Shown piece by piece: positions 26,710 through 36,318 of a stretch of 64,000 bases of DNA (within the stretch, counting starts at the first letter, position 1; every line of letters begins with the position of its first letter). This DNA is from Ruegeria sp. HKCCSA071. Lineage in GTDB: Bacteria; Pseudomonadota; Alphaproteobacteria; Rhodobacterales; Rhodobacteraceae. The notes below the pieces were generated by a model. It was not told the origin of the DNA, did not search any database, and was given only the letters and a program-made list of their open reading frames with translations. A program made the position numbers and the translations under genes. The DNA lies in contig NZ_JAEDOX010000002.1 of assembly GCF_017872555.1 (NCBI RefSeq), forward strand, positions 62,001-126,000, written 5' to 3'.

Positions 26710-28074
26710 TCAGCGATTTATACGTCTTTTTAGGCGGCCCATCCGGGCCGCCTTTTCTTGCCGCAACCTCTCCAGCAGGTTTGGTGTGGGGTATCCGTCC
26801 GGGACCAGCCCCTGCGCCATTTGATACGCCCGAACCGCGTTGATCGTATTTGGCCCGGTACGCCCGTCGACACCCTTTGTGTCAAAGCCCGCATCCGTCA
26901 GACGGGTCTGAAGTTCCTTTTTCTCGGCAAAGCTCAGCACCCGGTCGCCGCGCGGCCAGTCGGATTGAAACGGTGCGCCCCCTGCAAGCCGGTCGGACAG
27001 ATGCCCGATGCCAATCACATAGGCGTCGGCCCCGTTATACGTCTCGATCACGCTGAAATTTTCGAAAATCATCAGCGCAACGCCCTGACTTCCCGCCGGA
27101 AGCAGGATAGCGGCCTTCCCATGATCCGGCACGACGGTACCATCCCGCGCCACGACACCCTGAGCGGCCCATTCAGACGGCATCAGCGTAAAATCGCGAC
27201 GGGCTGAGGCGTAATCGAAATCGGTCGGCAGACGAACCTCCACGCCCCACGGCTGACCCGTCGTCCAACCATGCCGCGCCAGATAAGACGCCGCCGAAGC
27301 CAGCGCATCCGTCGGGTCATCCGACCAGATGTCCCGCCGGCCATCACCGTCAAAATCCACCGCGTGATCCAGATATGACGTGGGCATGAATTGTGTATGC
27401 CCCATTGCGCCCGCCCAACTGCCAAGCATGTTGCCAGCGCTGATATCGCCAGCCTGCACGATCCGCAGGGCAGCGACCAACTGCGTTTCAAAGAATTGTG
27501 CCCGCCGCGCATCAAAGGCAAGCGTTGCCAATGAACGAAGCGTAGGACTGCTGCCGCGATAGGACCCGAACGAGGTTTCAAGCCCCCAGATGGCAGTGAC
27601 CACCTCTTTTTCGACGCCGTATTCCGCCTCGATCCGGTTCAACACCTGCCGATGCCGCTGCATGGCCGCACGCCCGTTCGACAGGCGCGTTTCCGACACT
27701 GCGGTCTCAAGATACTCCCAGATGGGTTTCGAAAACTCAGCCTGATTGCGATCCCGTTCCAGGACATCTTCGTCATAGCTCATCCCCGAAAACACCTGAG
27801 TCAGTGTTCCCTGCGAAATACCCTGCCGTCGCGCACGGCCCTGAAAGGCGCCGAGCCAGGACTGAAACCGTGCTGTTGTCGCGGAAGCCACGGGCAAGGC
27901 CTCAATTAACGGGCGCGGGACCGGACGGATCGAAACGGTTACATCCGCCGATGCCAGTTGCAGCACATCGCGCGATTTCCCGCCGTCTGCCCATCTGGAG
28001 TTTTCTGTTGTTTCCGCCTGCACTATGGATGCCCACAATGCGACGGTCATGACGCCGCCTACGCATTTTCGCAT
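26710..28074 (-). CDS. mltB: Lytic murein transglycosylase (MltB family) with peptidoglycan-binding domain
   Basis: The 454-residue exported enzyme cleaves glycan strands to 1,6-anhydromuropeptides. It has an N-terminal signal peptide (MRKCVGGVMTVALWASIVQA), then a transglycosylase domain (about residues 65-370) with the catalytic glutamate in AIWGLETSFGSYRG. The text MGHTQFMPTSYLDHAVDFDGDGRRDIW is strongly conserved in MltB proteins. A C-terminal peptidoglycan-binding helical domain (about 385-440) reads LQTRLTDAGFDTKGVDGRTG. The cysteine at residue 4 is not in a clear lipobox. Its 3' end overlaps the terminator of the convergent aminotransferase gene. Confidence 0.9.
   Translation of the reverse strand: MRKCVGGVMTVALWASIVQAETTENSRWADGGKSRDVLQLASADVTVSIRPVPRPLIEALPVASATTARFQSWLGAFQGRARRQGISQGTLTQVFSGMSYDEDVLERDRNQAEFSKPIWEYLETAVSETRLSNGRAAMQRHRQVLNRIEAEYGVEKEVVTAIWGLETSFGSYRGSSPTLRSLATLAFDARRAQFFETQLVAALRIVQAGDISAGNMLGSWAGAMGHTQFMPTSYLDHAVDFDGDGRRDIWSDDPTDALASAASYLARHGWTTGQPWGVEVRLPTDFDYASARRDFTLMPSEWAAQGVVARDGTVVPDHGKAAILLPAGSQGVALMIFENFSVIETYNGADAYVIGIGHLSDRLAGGAPFQSDWPRGDRVLSFAEKKELQTRLTDAGFDTKGVDGRTGPNTINAVRAYQMAQGLVPDGYPTPNLLERLRQEKAARMGRLKRRINR
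26732..26753 (+). terminator. Terminator of the aminotransferase gene
   Basis: AGGCGGCCC and GGGCCGCCT form a perfect 9-bp stem with a 4-nt loop, followed by TTTTC on the plus strand. It lies 24 bp after the stop and inside the 3' coding end of the convergent mltB gene. Confidence 0.8.
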
Positions 28075-28137
28075 TCCGTTTTTTCCTGATTACTGCTCGA
28101 CCACAGGGTAGCGCAAAATCGGAAATTCACAAAGTGC

Positions 28138-28851
28138 TCAGACGTTCGCCTCACGCTCCTGCGCAGCACGCTCTGCCCGAATGCGTTCCAATGCCTCGCG
28201 CAGCAGGGGCACGCGGTTCGGCCTGAAGCTTTGTTCGGTCACTGACATGTCCTGCAAGCGATCCAACCGGAAAACGCGGAAATCCTGTCGCAGGTGGCAC
28301 CAGCCCAACAACACGTTCGAGTGATCCAGATAGACGATACTCAACGGGTTGACGCGCCTGTGCGTAGCATCGCCTTTCGCATCTGTATAGAAAAACTCGA
28401 CCGCGCGCTCATCCCACGTCGCCTGCCGCAGAGTGGCCACGTCAATCGAGGGTTCAGGCGGGCGGTTGAACCGCGTAGCCGCCAGAACCGCATGGCTGAG
28501 CCGATGGGACTGGCGTTGCGGCAAGCGTCCCTGAAGTTTCCGCAGGGCCGTACCCGCCGCGCCCGACAAAGCCGGATCGCCAATCACCTGAACTTCGCGC
28601 AGGCCCAGAACCAACGCTTCAAGCTCATCATCAGTGAACCCCAATGGGGGCAGGGTCGCGTCCTCGATCAGGGTAAAGCCAAACCCCGCTTCGCCGTCGA
28701 TCACGGCACCCAGCCCGCGCAATGCATCAATATCCCGATGAATTGTTCGGGACGAAACACCCAAATCCTGTGCCAGCTGTTCGGATGTTCTGGGCGAAGG
28801 GCCAGAACGCAGGGCTTGCATAAGTTGGAACAATCGGGCGGTGCGGGACAT
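28138..28851 (-). CDS. YafY-type WYL-domain regulator
   Basis: The 237-residue protein has an N-terminal HTH_11 winged helix (MSRTARLFQLMQALRSG, then SEQLAQDLGVSSRTIHRDIDAL, about residues 1-55) and a WYL ligand-sensing domain (about 130-210). The WYL text reads VNPLSIVYLDHSNVLLGWCHLRQDFRVFRLDRL. Members often repress a divergent neighbour. I start at 28851 because the 131-residue in-frame extension would run through the promoter and into the GST gene. A perfect palindrome lies between it and the GST. Confidence 0.9.
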   Translation of the reverse strand: MSRTARLFQLMQALRSGPSPRTSEQLAQDLGVSSRTIHRDIDALRGLGAVIDGEAGFGFTLIEDATLPPLGFTDDELEALVLGLREVQVIGDPALSGAAGTALRKLQGRLPQRQSHRLSHAVLAATRFNRPPEPSIDVATLRQATWDERAVEFFYTDAKGDATHRRVNPLSIVYLDHSNVLLGWCHLRQDFRVFRLDRLQDMSVTEQSFRPNRVPLLREALERIRAERAAQEREANV

Positions 28852-28869
28852 GATGTACAATAGCTTACC

Positions 28870-28894
28870 CCTAATGACAGAAACTGTCATTAGG
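28870..28894. promoter_or_regulatory. Perfect palindromic operator between WYL regulator and GST
   Basis: Arms CCTAATGACAG and CTGTCATTAGG (11 bp each) are separated by AAA. It lies in the 84-bp divergent gap, where a WYL/YafY regulator would be expected to bind. Confidence 0.65.
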
Positions 28895-28935
28895 TCCCGA
28901 TACTCAGTCAGCACACAATGACACGGAGCCTCATA

Positions 28936-29634
28936 ATGCTGACCCTTCTCACCTTCCCCTCTGCCTTCGGCCTGTTCAGTGCCAGCCCCTTCTGCGTCAA
29001 GACAGCATTGATGCTTCAGCAGTCCGGCCGGACCTGGCAACGCTCGGATATGCTTGACCCCCGCAAGATGCCCCACCAGAAGCTGCCCGTTTTGCGGACG
29101 CCGGAACGCCTGGTTCCGGACAGCGACCTGATCCGCGAATGGTTGGAACAGCAGGGCGCGGATTTCGACAAAGGGTTGACGGATGTCGAAAAGGCGCAGT
29201 CCCGCGCCCTGGTGCGCATGGCCGAAGAGCATCTGTATTTTCACATCGTTCTGGATCGTTGGGGCAATGACGAAGTCTGGCCGATCTTGCGTGACACGTT
29301 CTTTACCGGAATTCCCTCGTTGATCCGGAAACCGGCATCCAATGCGATCCGGAAATCCGTTCTGAAGGGGATCACGTCACAGGGAATCGGGCGGTTTTCG
29401 CTGTCCGAACGGCTGGACCGGATCGAACGTGACCTCGAGGCGATCTCGGCCTATTTGTGGCAATCCTCTTTCCTGCTTGGGGACCGTCCGACATCGGCTG
29501 ATATGAGCGTTGGTCCAATGCTTGCCGCGATGCGCGCCACACCTGTGGACACCCCCCTGACCCGCCGGATCAAACAGGATAACCTGCTGAACAGCTACGT
29601 GGACCGGTTGGAACAGGCGATACCAATTGCATGA
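28936..29634 (+). CDS. Glutathione S-transferase family protein
   Basis: The 232-residue protein has an N-terminal thioredoxin-like domain (about residues 1-80) opening LTLLTFPSAFGLFSASPFCVKTALML, with a P-x-L-R-T cis-proline segment (KLPVLRTPERLVPDSDLI). The C-terminal helical domain carries LGDRPTSADMSVGPML, a typical GST N-capping region. It most resembles the fungal/Mtx-like GST group. The ATG at 28936 has CGGAGC upstream. It overlaps the next gene by 4 bp (ATGA) and is divergent from a WYL regulator. Substrate unknown. Confidence 0.85.
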   Translation: MLTLLTFPSAFGLFSASPFCVKTALMLQQSGRTWQRSDMLDPRKMPHQKLPVLRTPERLVPDSDLIREWLEQQGADFDKGLTDVEKAQSRALVRMAEEHLYFHIVLDRWGNDEVWPILRDTFFTGIPSLIRKPASNAIRKSVLKGITSQGIGRFSLSERLDRIERDLEAISAYLWQSSFLLGDRPTSADMSVGPMLAAMRATPVDTPLTRRIKQDNLLNSYVDRLEQAIPIA

Positions 29635-30017
29635 AACCCTTTGAGAACCCTTTGGTCGCTTCGGCCTTTGAAGCCCTGCCCCCGCAAACCCGTGCGGGGG
29701 CTCTGGCCTTGCGGGAGCTTGTGTTTGACACGGCAGCCTCTCTGCCTGCCGTCCGCACGGTGCGAGAGGAACTGCGCTGGGGTCAGCCCGCCTATCTTGC
29801 GCCCAAAGGGTCAACGATCCGGCTGGGCGCGCACAAATCGGCAAGTTTCGCCTTGTTTGTGCACTGTCAGAGCCGGTTGATAAGCGATTTCACATCCGCC
29901 TTTCCGGGCGAGGACCGGATAGATGGGACCCGTGCCGTTCTGTTTGATGACACTGCGCAAATCGATCCAACACGCCACGGATGGTTGATTGCCCGTGCGT
30001 TAACCTATCACCTCTGA
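29631..30017 (+). CDS. DUF1801 (YdhG-like) domain protein
   Basis: The 128-residue protein reads like the DUF1801/YdhG family, small proteins related to the frataxin-like iron-binding fold. The text REELRWGQPAYLAPKGSTIRLG and SASFALFVHCQSRLI is characteristic. Its start overlaps the GST stop, so the two are cotranscribed. Its 3' end overlaps the end of the convergent rnr gene by 10 bp. Function is not established. Confidence 0.8.
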   Translation: MKPFENPLVASAFEALPPQTRAGALALRELVFDTAASLPAVRTVREELRWGQPAYLAPKGSTIRLGAHKSASFALFVHCQSRLISDFTSAFPGEDRIDGTRAVLFDDTAQIDPTRHGWLIARALTYHL

Positions 30018-32266
30018 CGGCGTTTGCGTTCGATCTTGCGCTTGATCTTGTCTTTCTTGCGCTTGGTGCTGATCGCTTTGCGCCGGGATGATCGCCCTTT
30101 TGGTCCCTGTCCGCGCGGCAAGGCCTGGTCGTCGATGGACAGCAGCTCCAGCTCCAACCCGCCGGTCACAGGTGTCGCTTCGGTCAGCCGAACGGTGACA
30201 CGCTGGCCGATGGCGATAATCAGCCCCGTGTCCGCCCCCATAAGGGTCCCAGCCTCGCGGTCGAAATGGAAGAACTCGCGCCCCAATGAACGCACCGGAA
30301 CCAAGCCATCTGCGCCGGTTTCATCCATTTTGACAAAAGCACCAAACCGGGCAATGCCGCTGATCCGCCCTGTGAATTCATTGCCGACCCGCTCGCTCAG
30401 ATACGCGGCCAGATAGCGGTCAGTCGTGTCCCGTTCAGCCATCATGGATCGGCGTTCAGTATCCGAGATATGAGTGGCCGTTTCTTCGAGCCGGGTAATC
30501 TCGTCTTCGGTCAAACCGTCCGTGCCCCAACCGTGGGCTGAGATCAGCGACCGATGCACGACCAGGTCGGCATAGCGTCGGATGGGCGAGGTGAAATGCG
30601 CGTAGTTCCGCAGCGCCAGCCCGAAATGGCCGAAGTTTTCTGGGTTGTAATAGGCCTGTGCCATCGACCGCAGGGTGGTCAGGTTGATCAGTTCCGCATC
30701 CTCGGTTCCGGCGGCGGCGTTCAGCAGCGCATTCAGGTGTCGGGTTTGCAGCACCTGCCCCTTCGCGAGGTTCAATCCGGCAGCCTGCGCCGTTTCCCGC
30801 AGGCTTTCCAGTTTCTCGGGCGCGGGTTCCTCGTGCACGCGGAACAGCAGCGGACGGCGCTTGGCGATCAGTGTCTCGGCAGCCGAGACATTGGCGAGGA
30901 TCATGAACTCTTCGATCAACCGATGCGCATCCAACCGGTCGCGGAAGGCCACGCTTTCAACATGACCCGTCTCGCTGAGCACGATCTTACGCTCGGGCAG
31001 GTCCAGTTCCAGGGGCTGTCGCACAGCTCGCGCTTTCTTCAGCGCGGCATAAGCGGCATAAAGCGGTTTCAAGACCGTTTCCACCAATGGCCCGGTGCGG
31101 TCGTTTGGGTTGCCGTCGATGGCCTCTTGCACTTCGGCATAGTTCAGCGACGCAACCGAACGCATCAACCCCCGCACGAAACGATGACCAATCTTGTTAC
31201 CGTTCGCGTCAATCTGCATCCGCACAGCGACACAGGCACGCGGGACGCCTTCATGCAGGGAACACAGATCACCCGACAGCCGATCAGGCAGCATCGGCAC
31301 CACGCGGTCGGGGAAATAACTTGAGTTGCCCCGCTTGCGCGCCTCGCGGTTCAGGGCCGAGCCGGGCAGCACATAAGCAGCAACATCGGCGATAGCGACC
31401 CATATCACATGTCCACCCGGGTTCTTCGGGTCGTCATCCGCGTGCGCGTAACAGGCATCATCACGATCGCGCGCATCTGAGGGGTCGATGGTCAGCAGCG
31501 GCATGTCCCGCAGGTCCTCGCGGCCCTTCAGGCCAACGGGTTTGGCATTGTCTGCCTCGGCAATGACCTTGTCGGGAAAGTCATCCGGGATACCGTGCTG
31601 ATGGATCGCGATCAGCGAAACAGCCTTGGGAGCGGTCGGATCACCCAGCCGTTCAACGATGCGCGCGCGCGGCAGGCCCATACGGTTTTTGGGCCCGGCC
31701 TGTTCGGCCTCGACCAATTCGCCGTCTTTGGCACCATGCACCGCGCCATCGGCAACCAGCCATTCGGTCTGGCCTGCCTTGTCGATAGGGACGATCCGGC
31801 CCCCCTCGGCCCCTTTGCGGAATATGCCCACGATCTTGCGTGGGTTGGTTCCGATCCGTCGGATCAGGCGGGCTTCGTAATTGTGGTCTTCTTCGTGCAC
31901 GACGGTCAGACGGGCCAGAATACGGTCACCCTCACCCAGGGCCGGGTCGCTGGCCCGCGCGATGATCAGAACGATGGGCTCGACCCCTTCGCCATGCCAT
32001 TCCAGTGGTCGGGCGAACAGATCACCATCGGCATTCGGGGCCTTCACCTGCAAAACACTGACAGGCGGAAGGCGGTCCGGGTCGCGATAGCTGCGCTTGC
32101 GTTTTTCAAGATGCCCTTCGGCCTCAAGCTCTTTGAGGATGCGCTTGAGGTCAATACGATCCGCGCCCTTGATGCCAAAGGCTTTGGCGATATCGCGTTT
32201 CGAGGTCAGGGTGGGGTTCGCCGAGATCCAGTCAAGGACCTCCTGCTTGGTAGGGATGCGAGTCAT
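30008..32266 (-). CDS. rnr: Ribonuclease R
   Basis: RNase R is a processive 3'-5' exoribonuclease that degrades structured RNA. The 752-residue protein has an N-terminal winged helix (about residues 1-65), cold-shock-like domains, and the RNB catalytic domain. RNB signs include TIDPSDARDRDDACYAHADD with the metal-binding aspartates. A C-terminal S1 domain (about 635-715) starts FTGRISGIARFGAFVKMDETGADG. The tail is a long basic stretch (RRKAISTKRKKDKIKRKIE), common in RNase R. It follows the DUF2064 gene by 47 bp on the same strand. Confidence 0.95.
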   Translation of the reverse strand: MTRIPTKQEVLDWISANPTLTSKRDIAKAFGIKGADRIDLKRILKELEAEGHLEKRKRSYRDPDRLPPVSVLQVKAPNADGDLFARPLEWHGEGVEPIVLIIARASDPALGEGDRILARLTVVHEEDHNYEARLIRRIGTNPRKIVGIFRKGAEGGRIVPIDKAGQTEWLVADGAVHGAKDGELVEAEQAGPKNRMGLPRARIVERLGDPTAPKAVSLIAIHQHGIPDDFPDKVIAEADNAKPVGLKGREDLRDMPLLTIDPSDARDRDDACYAHADDDPKNPGGHVIWVAIADVAAYVLPGSALNREARKRGNSSYFPDRVVPMLPDRLSGDLCSLHEGVPRACVAVRMQIDANGNKIGHRFVRGLMRSVASLNYAEVQEAIDGNPNDRTGPLVETVLKPLYAAYAALKKARAVRQPLELDLPERKIVLSETGHVESVAFRDRLDAHRLIEEFMILANVSAAETLIAKRRPLLFRVHEEPAPEKLESLRETAQAAGLNLAKGQVLQTRHLNALLNAAAGTEDAELINLTTLRSMAQAYYNPENFGHFGLALRNYAHFTSPIRRYADLVVHRSLISAHGWGTDGLTEDEITRLEETATHISDTERRSMMAERDTTDRYLAAYLSERVGNEFTGRISGIARFGAFVKMDETGADGLVPVRSLGREFFHFDREAGTLMGADTGLIIAIGQRVTVRLTEATPVTGGLELELLSIDDQALPRGQGPKGRSSRRKAISTKRKKDKIKRKIERKRRQR

Positions 32267-32313
32267 GCTTCCGGCGTAGCACGCGTTTGCGACCGCGTCA
32301 TGACCAAAAAATC

Positions 32314-32889
32314 TCAGGGCTTCAGATCAGCGACCGTATCCACATCGCGCAGCTGGTCCAGCAGGGTCACACGGCAGTTTGGGATCGAGGCAAGTGTGTC
32401 GGCCAAAGCATGTTCTGTCGACCAGCGCACATCGCGGAACAGACCTGCGGGCAGCGCGCCATAACGCTGCGCACCGACCAGCCAATAACCGCCATCCGGC
32501 GCGGGGCCGAACACCATCCGGCATCGCCCAAGCGCACCAAAAGCACGAGCAATATTTGCACGCGAAATGCCCGGAATATCCGCACCGATCAGGCAAACCG
32601 GCCCCTTGGGCATTCCGCGCAACATCCGGCCCATCCGGTCACCCAGATCGCCGGGCCCTTGCGGCACGCGCGGCAGATCAACGGGCCAGATACGGCTTGC
32701 AAGACCTTCGGCATCGGGCGACACGGCCAGCACGATCTGCCAGCGGGGATCACGCAGCTTTCGGATCAAAGCGCGGGTCTGGTGCCGAAACCACCACGCG
32801 GCGCCAACCATGCCGATGTCACGCCCAAGCCGCGTCTTGACACGGCCCGGTCTGGGTTCCTTGACCATGATCACCAATGTGCACTGCAT
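32314..32889 (-). CDS. DUF2064 / TIGR04282-family glycosyltransferase-like protein
   Basis: The 191-residue protein belongs to the TIGR04282 (DUF2064) family with a nucleotide-diphospho-sugar transferase-like fold. Signature text: MVKEPRPGRVKTRLG, then PVCLIGADIPGISRANI and FGPAPDGGYWLVGAQ, and the end LLDQLRDVDTVADL. Some family members act in arsenosugar synthesis; the role here is open. It starts four bases after dapE ends and precedes rnr, forming an operon. Confidence 0.85.
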   Translation of the reverse strand: MQCTLVIMVKEPRPGRVKTRLGRDIGMVGAAWWFRHQTRALIRKLRDPRWQIVLAVSPDAEGLASRIWPVDLPRVPQGPGDLGDRMGRMLRGMPKGPVCLIGADIPGISRANIARAFGALGRCRMVFGPAPDGGYWLVGAQRYGALPAGLFRDVRWSTEHALADTLASIPNCRVTLLDQLRDVDTVADLKP

Positions 32890-32892
32890 GGA

Positions 32893-34032
32893 TCAGGCGA
32901 AATAATCCGTCAGGATACGGGTATAGATCGATTTGAGCTGTTTGATCTGCGCGACCTCAACGCACTCGTCCACCTGATGCATTGTGCGCCCGACCAAGCC
33001 GAACTCCACCACCGGACAATGGTTTTTAACAAAGCGCGCATCCGAAGTGCCGCCGGATGTCGACAGCTCAGGCGCAACGCCGGTTTCGGCTTCGACCGCT
33101 TTGGCCACCAGATCCGACAAAGGCCCCGGCGGGGTCAGAAAACTTTTACCCGATATGCTGATCGTGACACCGATGTCGACACCGTATTGGGCTGCCACCT
33201 GATCCGCCTCTGATTGCAACCAGTCACTCAGGCTGGCCCCGGAATGCAGATCGTTAAAGCGGATATTGACCGCGCCGCTGCATTGCGCCGGGATCACGTT
33301 GGTCGCGGCGTTTCCGGTGTCGATCGTGACAACAGCCAGTGTGGAGGCGTCGAAATGGTCTGTGCCCCGATCCAGTTCATGGCTGGCAAGCCGATCCATC
33401 AGCCGCGCCATGGCGGGCAGAGGGTTTTTGGCCCGATGGGGATAAGCCGAATGTCCCTGCACACCTGTAATCTTAAACCACGCAGTCATTGAGCCCCGGC
33501 GACCGATCTTGATCATCTCGCCCATTTTGTTCGGGCATGTTGGCTCTCCTACCAGACAGACCGACATACGCTCACCCGCGCCTTCCATGTAATCGAGAAG
33601 CGCAGTGGTGCCGTCCAACGCATCGCCTTCCTCATCACCGGTAATCGTCAGGACAATTGCCCCGTCCGGCGGGGTGTCACGCACGAAATCCATTGCGGCA
33701 GCCGCAAAAGCCGCAACTCCGGATTTCATATCGGTGGTGCCGCGCCCATACATCACACCATCCCGCACCTCGGCCCCGAAGGGCGGCGCAGTCCAGGCAG
33801 CTTCGTCGCCGACAGGAACGACGTCCGTGTGACCATTGAATCCGAAACTACGCGCATGACCTTTCCGCCCCCAACGCGCGAACAAGTTGCTGATACCGCC
33901 GCGATCGACGCGCGTGCATTCGAAACCTGCATCCGACAGCACTGTCTCAAGCAAGACAAGCGCTCCGCCTTCTGAAGGTGTTACCGAAGGGCAACGGATC
34001 AGTTCGGCTGTCAATTGGACGGGATCAGTCAT
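32893..34032 (-). CDS. dapE: Succinyl-diaminopimelate desuccinylase DapE
   Basis: DapE is a Zn-dependent M20 hydrolase of the succinylase branch of lysine/diaminopimelate synthesis. The 379-residue protein shows the metal-ligand motifs [27 protein letters not shown] and [15 protein letters not shown]. It matches the usual length. It begins a minus-strand operon with the DUF2064 gene and rnr. dapD, the preceding succinylase step, lies about 3 kb away in this window. Confidence 0.95.
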   Translation of the reverse strand: MTDPVQLTAELIRCPSVTPSEGGALVLLETVLSDAGFECTRVDRGGISNLFARWGRKGHARSFGFNGHTDVVPVGDEAAWTAPPFGAEVRDGVMYGRGTTDMKSGVAAFAAAAMDFVRDTPPDGAIVLTITGDEEGDALDGTTALLDYMEGAGERMSVCLVGEPTCPNKMGEMIKIGRRGSMTAWFKITGVQGHSAYPHRAKNPLPAMARLMDRLASHELDRGTDHFDASTLAVVTIDTGNAATNVIPAQCSGAVNIRFNDLHSGASLSDWLQSEADQVAAQYGVDIGVTISISGKSFLTPPGPLSDLVAKAVEAETGVAPELSTSGGTSDARFVKNHCPVVEFGLVGRTMHQVDECVEVAQIKQLKSIYTRILTDYFA

Positions 34033-34241
34033 ACGGGGACCTCTGGGACTGTGTCTGACGCGGGTTCGCGCAAAGATTCAACGATTTGGCCGATTTTCCA
34101 ACCCCAATCCGTCAAAAATCGGTAATCCGAATATGTAGATGTCAAAGCGGCACCCCAATAAAACATGGAACTTTACCCCGCGACCACCTTGCCGCCCGCC
34201 ACAAATTCGCGTTACAGGGCCGCGAAACAGGTGAGTTGAAT

Positions 34242-35300
34242 ATGAAGCGCGCCTTCTTCGCACTGATCTGCCTGACTTTCGCCGTCATCGCACAGCAAAG
34301 CCTGGCACAGTCCCTTTCGGTCACAACCGTGACCCGCCCGCCATTTTCCTATGTCGAGGATGGCGACGAAACCGGTTTCTCTATGGATTTGCTGGCGGCT
34401 TTGGCCGAGGCTCTGAACTGGGACTACACGGTCAACCGCGTCGACGCCTTTTCTGACATGTTGGGTGCCGTGCAGAGCGGATCTGCAGACCTTGCCATCG
34501 CCAATATCTCGATCACTGCCCTGCGCGAAACGCAAATGGATTTCTCTCAACCGATCTTTGAGGCCGGTCTTCAGATCATGGTACCCTCGGACGCGGTACG
34601 AAAACCATCGCTGTTGCAGGCCCTGCTGTCAAAAGAACTGTTCATCGCAATCGGGCTGGCCTTTGCCATTCTCCTCGGTGGCGGCATGTTGATGTGGAGC
34701 TTTGAACGCCGCGCCCAACCCTATTTCGACCGCGACCTGAACGAAGCATGGTTCCCATCATTCTGGTGGGCGCTGAACTTGGTTGTGAATGGCGGGTTCG
34801 AAGAGCGAATGCCGCGCACTCCGTTCGGTCGAATGTTGGGTGTCGTGTTGGTTGTGTCATCCTTGTTCATCGTGTCGGTGTTCACCGCCCGTATCACCTC
34901 GGTCATGACTGTGGACGCCATTACCGGTAGCGTGAATTCGGTGAACGACCTGTACGGCAAGACTGTCGGGACAATCTCGGGGTCGACTGCGGCCAGTTTT
35001 CTGAACCGGCGCGAGATCGAGTTTACCAGCTATCCGGGGTTGAATGAGATGCTGGACGCATTCAAGGCCGAAGATCTGGATGCTGTCGTGTTCGACGCGC
35101 CGATCCTGTCCTATTTTGCAGCCCATGAAGGCCGACGGATTGCGTCGATGACAGGCGGTGTTTTCCTGCGCGAGAATTACGGCATCGCTTTCCCGACCGG
35201 ATCGCCACTGGTCGAGGATGTAAACCAGGCATTGCTTGGCTTGCGCGAAGACGGAACCTATGACGAAATCTATCGCAAGTGGTTCGGGTCGCGGAACTAG
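34242..35300 (+). CDS. Bacterial ionotropic glutamate receptor-like protein
   Basis: The 352-residue protein has a signal peptide ([22 protein letters not shown]) and a periplasmic-binding fold split by a channel-like insert. S1 (about residues 23-120) includes [24 protein letters not shown]. Then come a membrane helix (about 132-155), a pore-loop-like segment ([19 protein letters not shown]), and a second helix (about 190-215). The second helix ends [12 protein letters not shown], which aligns with the SYTANLAAFLTV motif of glutamate receptors. S2 follows (about 225-350). The GluR0 filter TVGYG is absent. The start has AGGTGAG upstream. Its stop is shared in a CTAG with a convergent gene. 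Confidence 0.8.
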   Translation: MKRAFFALICLTFAVIAQQSLAQSLSVTTVTRPPFSYVEDGDETGFSMDLLAALAEALNWDYTVNRVDAFSDMLGAVQSGSADLAIANISITALRETQMDFSQPIFEAGLQIMVPSDAVRKPSLLQALLSKELFIAIGLAFAILLGGGMLMWSFERRAQPYFDRDLNEAWFPSFWWALNLVVNGGFEERMPRTPFGRMLGVVLVVSSLFIVSVFTARITSVMTVDAITGSVNSVNDLYGKTVGTISGSTAASFLNRREIEFTSYPGLNEMLDAFKAEDLDAVVFDAPILSYFAAHEGRRIASMTGGVFLRENYGIAFPTGSPLVEDVNQALLGLREDGTYDEIYRKWFGSRN

Positions 35301-35641
35301 GCCTGCGCCTCGTCTGCGAAAAACGGTGTCATCTGCGCGACGATCACTGCGTTTTCATCCAATGCCCTCTGCATCAGCGCACGTTCGTCCGCCTCGATAT
35401 CGTGACCTTGCGCTTCACGCTCGGCCAATGTGCCGTATCCGGTAACATCCAGCGGTGCGGTGTCTGCCTGCTTCAGGATCGCAACCGTCTCACGCACGGC
35501 CTCGGCCTCATCCACGCCGCTGGCATAGCACATCAGCGCCGCACCGGTCGCCCCATCGGGCAGCCCGTCGCCCTCCTTGCGGCCAATCTGGACCAGAAGG
35601 GTGTAGACTTGTTGACGCGAGGGTTTCTTTTGCTTCTCCAT
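35297..35641 (-). CDS. Conserved hypothetical protein
   Basis: The 114-residue protein starts [30 protein letters not shown] and is mostly helical and acidic. I recognise no named family. The text [26 protein letters not shown] suggests an amphipathic helix pair. The longer in-frame start (35758) would overlap the cupin promoter region and adds a hydrophobic stretch, so I use MEKQKK. A nearby ATG four codons upstream (MARCMEK) is also possible. It overlaps the stop of the receptor-like gene by 4 bp. Confidence 0.6.
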   Translation of the reverse strand: MEKQKKPSRQQVYTLLVQIGRKEGDGLPDGATGAALMCYASGVDEAEAVRETVAILKQADTAPLDVTGYGTLAEREAQGHDIEADERALMQRALDENAVIVAQMTPFFADEAQA

Positions 35642-35756
35642 GCACCGGGCCATAGCCCCACGCCGGTTCGCGGTCAAGCAGCCAACAATTGCAGGAATCC
35701 CGCCTTGCGCCCATAGTACCCAGAATAAACCGATCCCGGATACAAAGGACGCCTTC

Positions 35757-36092
35757 ATGCCCTACCCAGATTTCATAGCAAGTTTTCCCAGCCTCGACGT
35801 ACCATTCCCTGACGACGTGGTGCAAACGGCCGTGATCCGGTCGGATGCGGGCTTGGTGGCGTTCTTTACGTTTCTTCAGGATTTCGAATTGCCCTTACAT
35901 TCTCACAAAGCCCAGTGGGGCACAGTGGTCGAGGGTGAGATTGAATTGACCATCGACGGGCAGACCCGGACCTACCGCTCGGGCGACAGTTATTCGATCC
36001 CATCAGGCGTGGAACATGGCGGCAAAATCAGGGCTGGCACACGGGTCATCGATGTTTTCGAGGAACCGGACCGATATCCGATCAAGGGATAA
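35757..36092 (+). CDS. Cupin-domain protein
   Basis: The 111-residue protein is a single cupin barrel. Metal-ligand positions are visible: ELPLHSHKAQWGTVVEGEIEL (histidines and a glutamate) and the second motif YSIPSGVEHGGKI. Cupins bind small acids, sugars or amino acids, or act as dioxygenases; nothing here fixes a substrate. The start at 35757 begins the barrel; the longer ORF would overlap the divergent hypothetical gene. Confidence 0.8.
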   Translation: MPYPDFIASFPSLDVPFPDDVVQTAVIRSDAGLVAFFTFLQDFELPLHSHKAQWGTVVEGEIELTIDGQTRTYRSGDSYSIPSGVEHGGKIRAGTRVIDVFEEPDRYPIKG

Positions 36093-36318
36093 GCTGGGTG
36101 AGAGACTCAGTGAACGCGAGTCTCGGCCTCCCTCATTGATTGAAGGTCTCCGGCCTGAAAAGCTGTTGAGTTGAATCCGGCACTTTTGCGCCAGTCTTCC
36201 TCTTCATTTTAGGCCAATTCCCGCTAGCCGGGACACGACGCCAGCAATTCACAACTAAGCGTCGATGCCGGCCCTACGCTGTGGGTACTGCATAAGTCAT
36301 TTTCAAAGGAGAGTTGAG
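36093..36318. other. Intergenic region with a weak hairpin
   Basis: About 226 bp without a gene. GAGACT and AGTCTC near 36108-36130 could pair as a weak 6-bp hairpin, perhaps the cupin terminator. A good ribosome-binding site for the acidic repeat gene is at its right end. I see nothing else. Confidence 0.4.
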
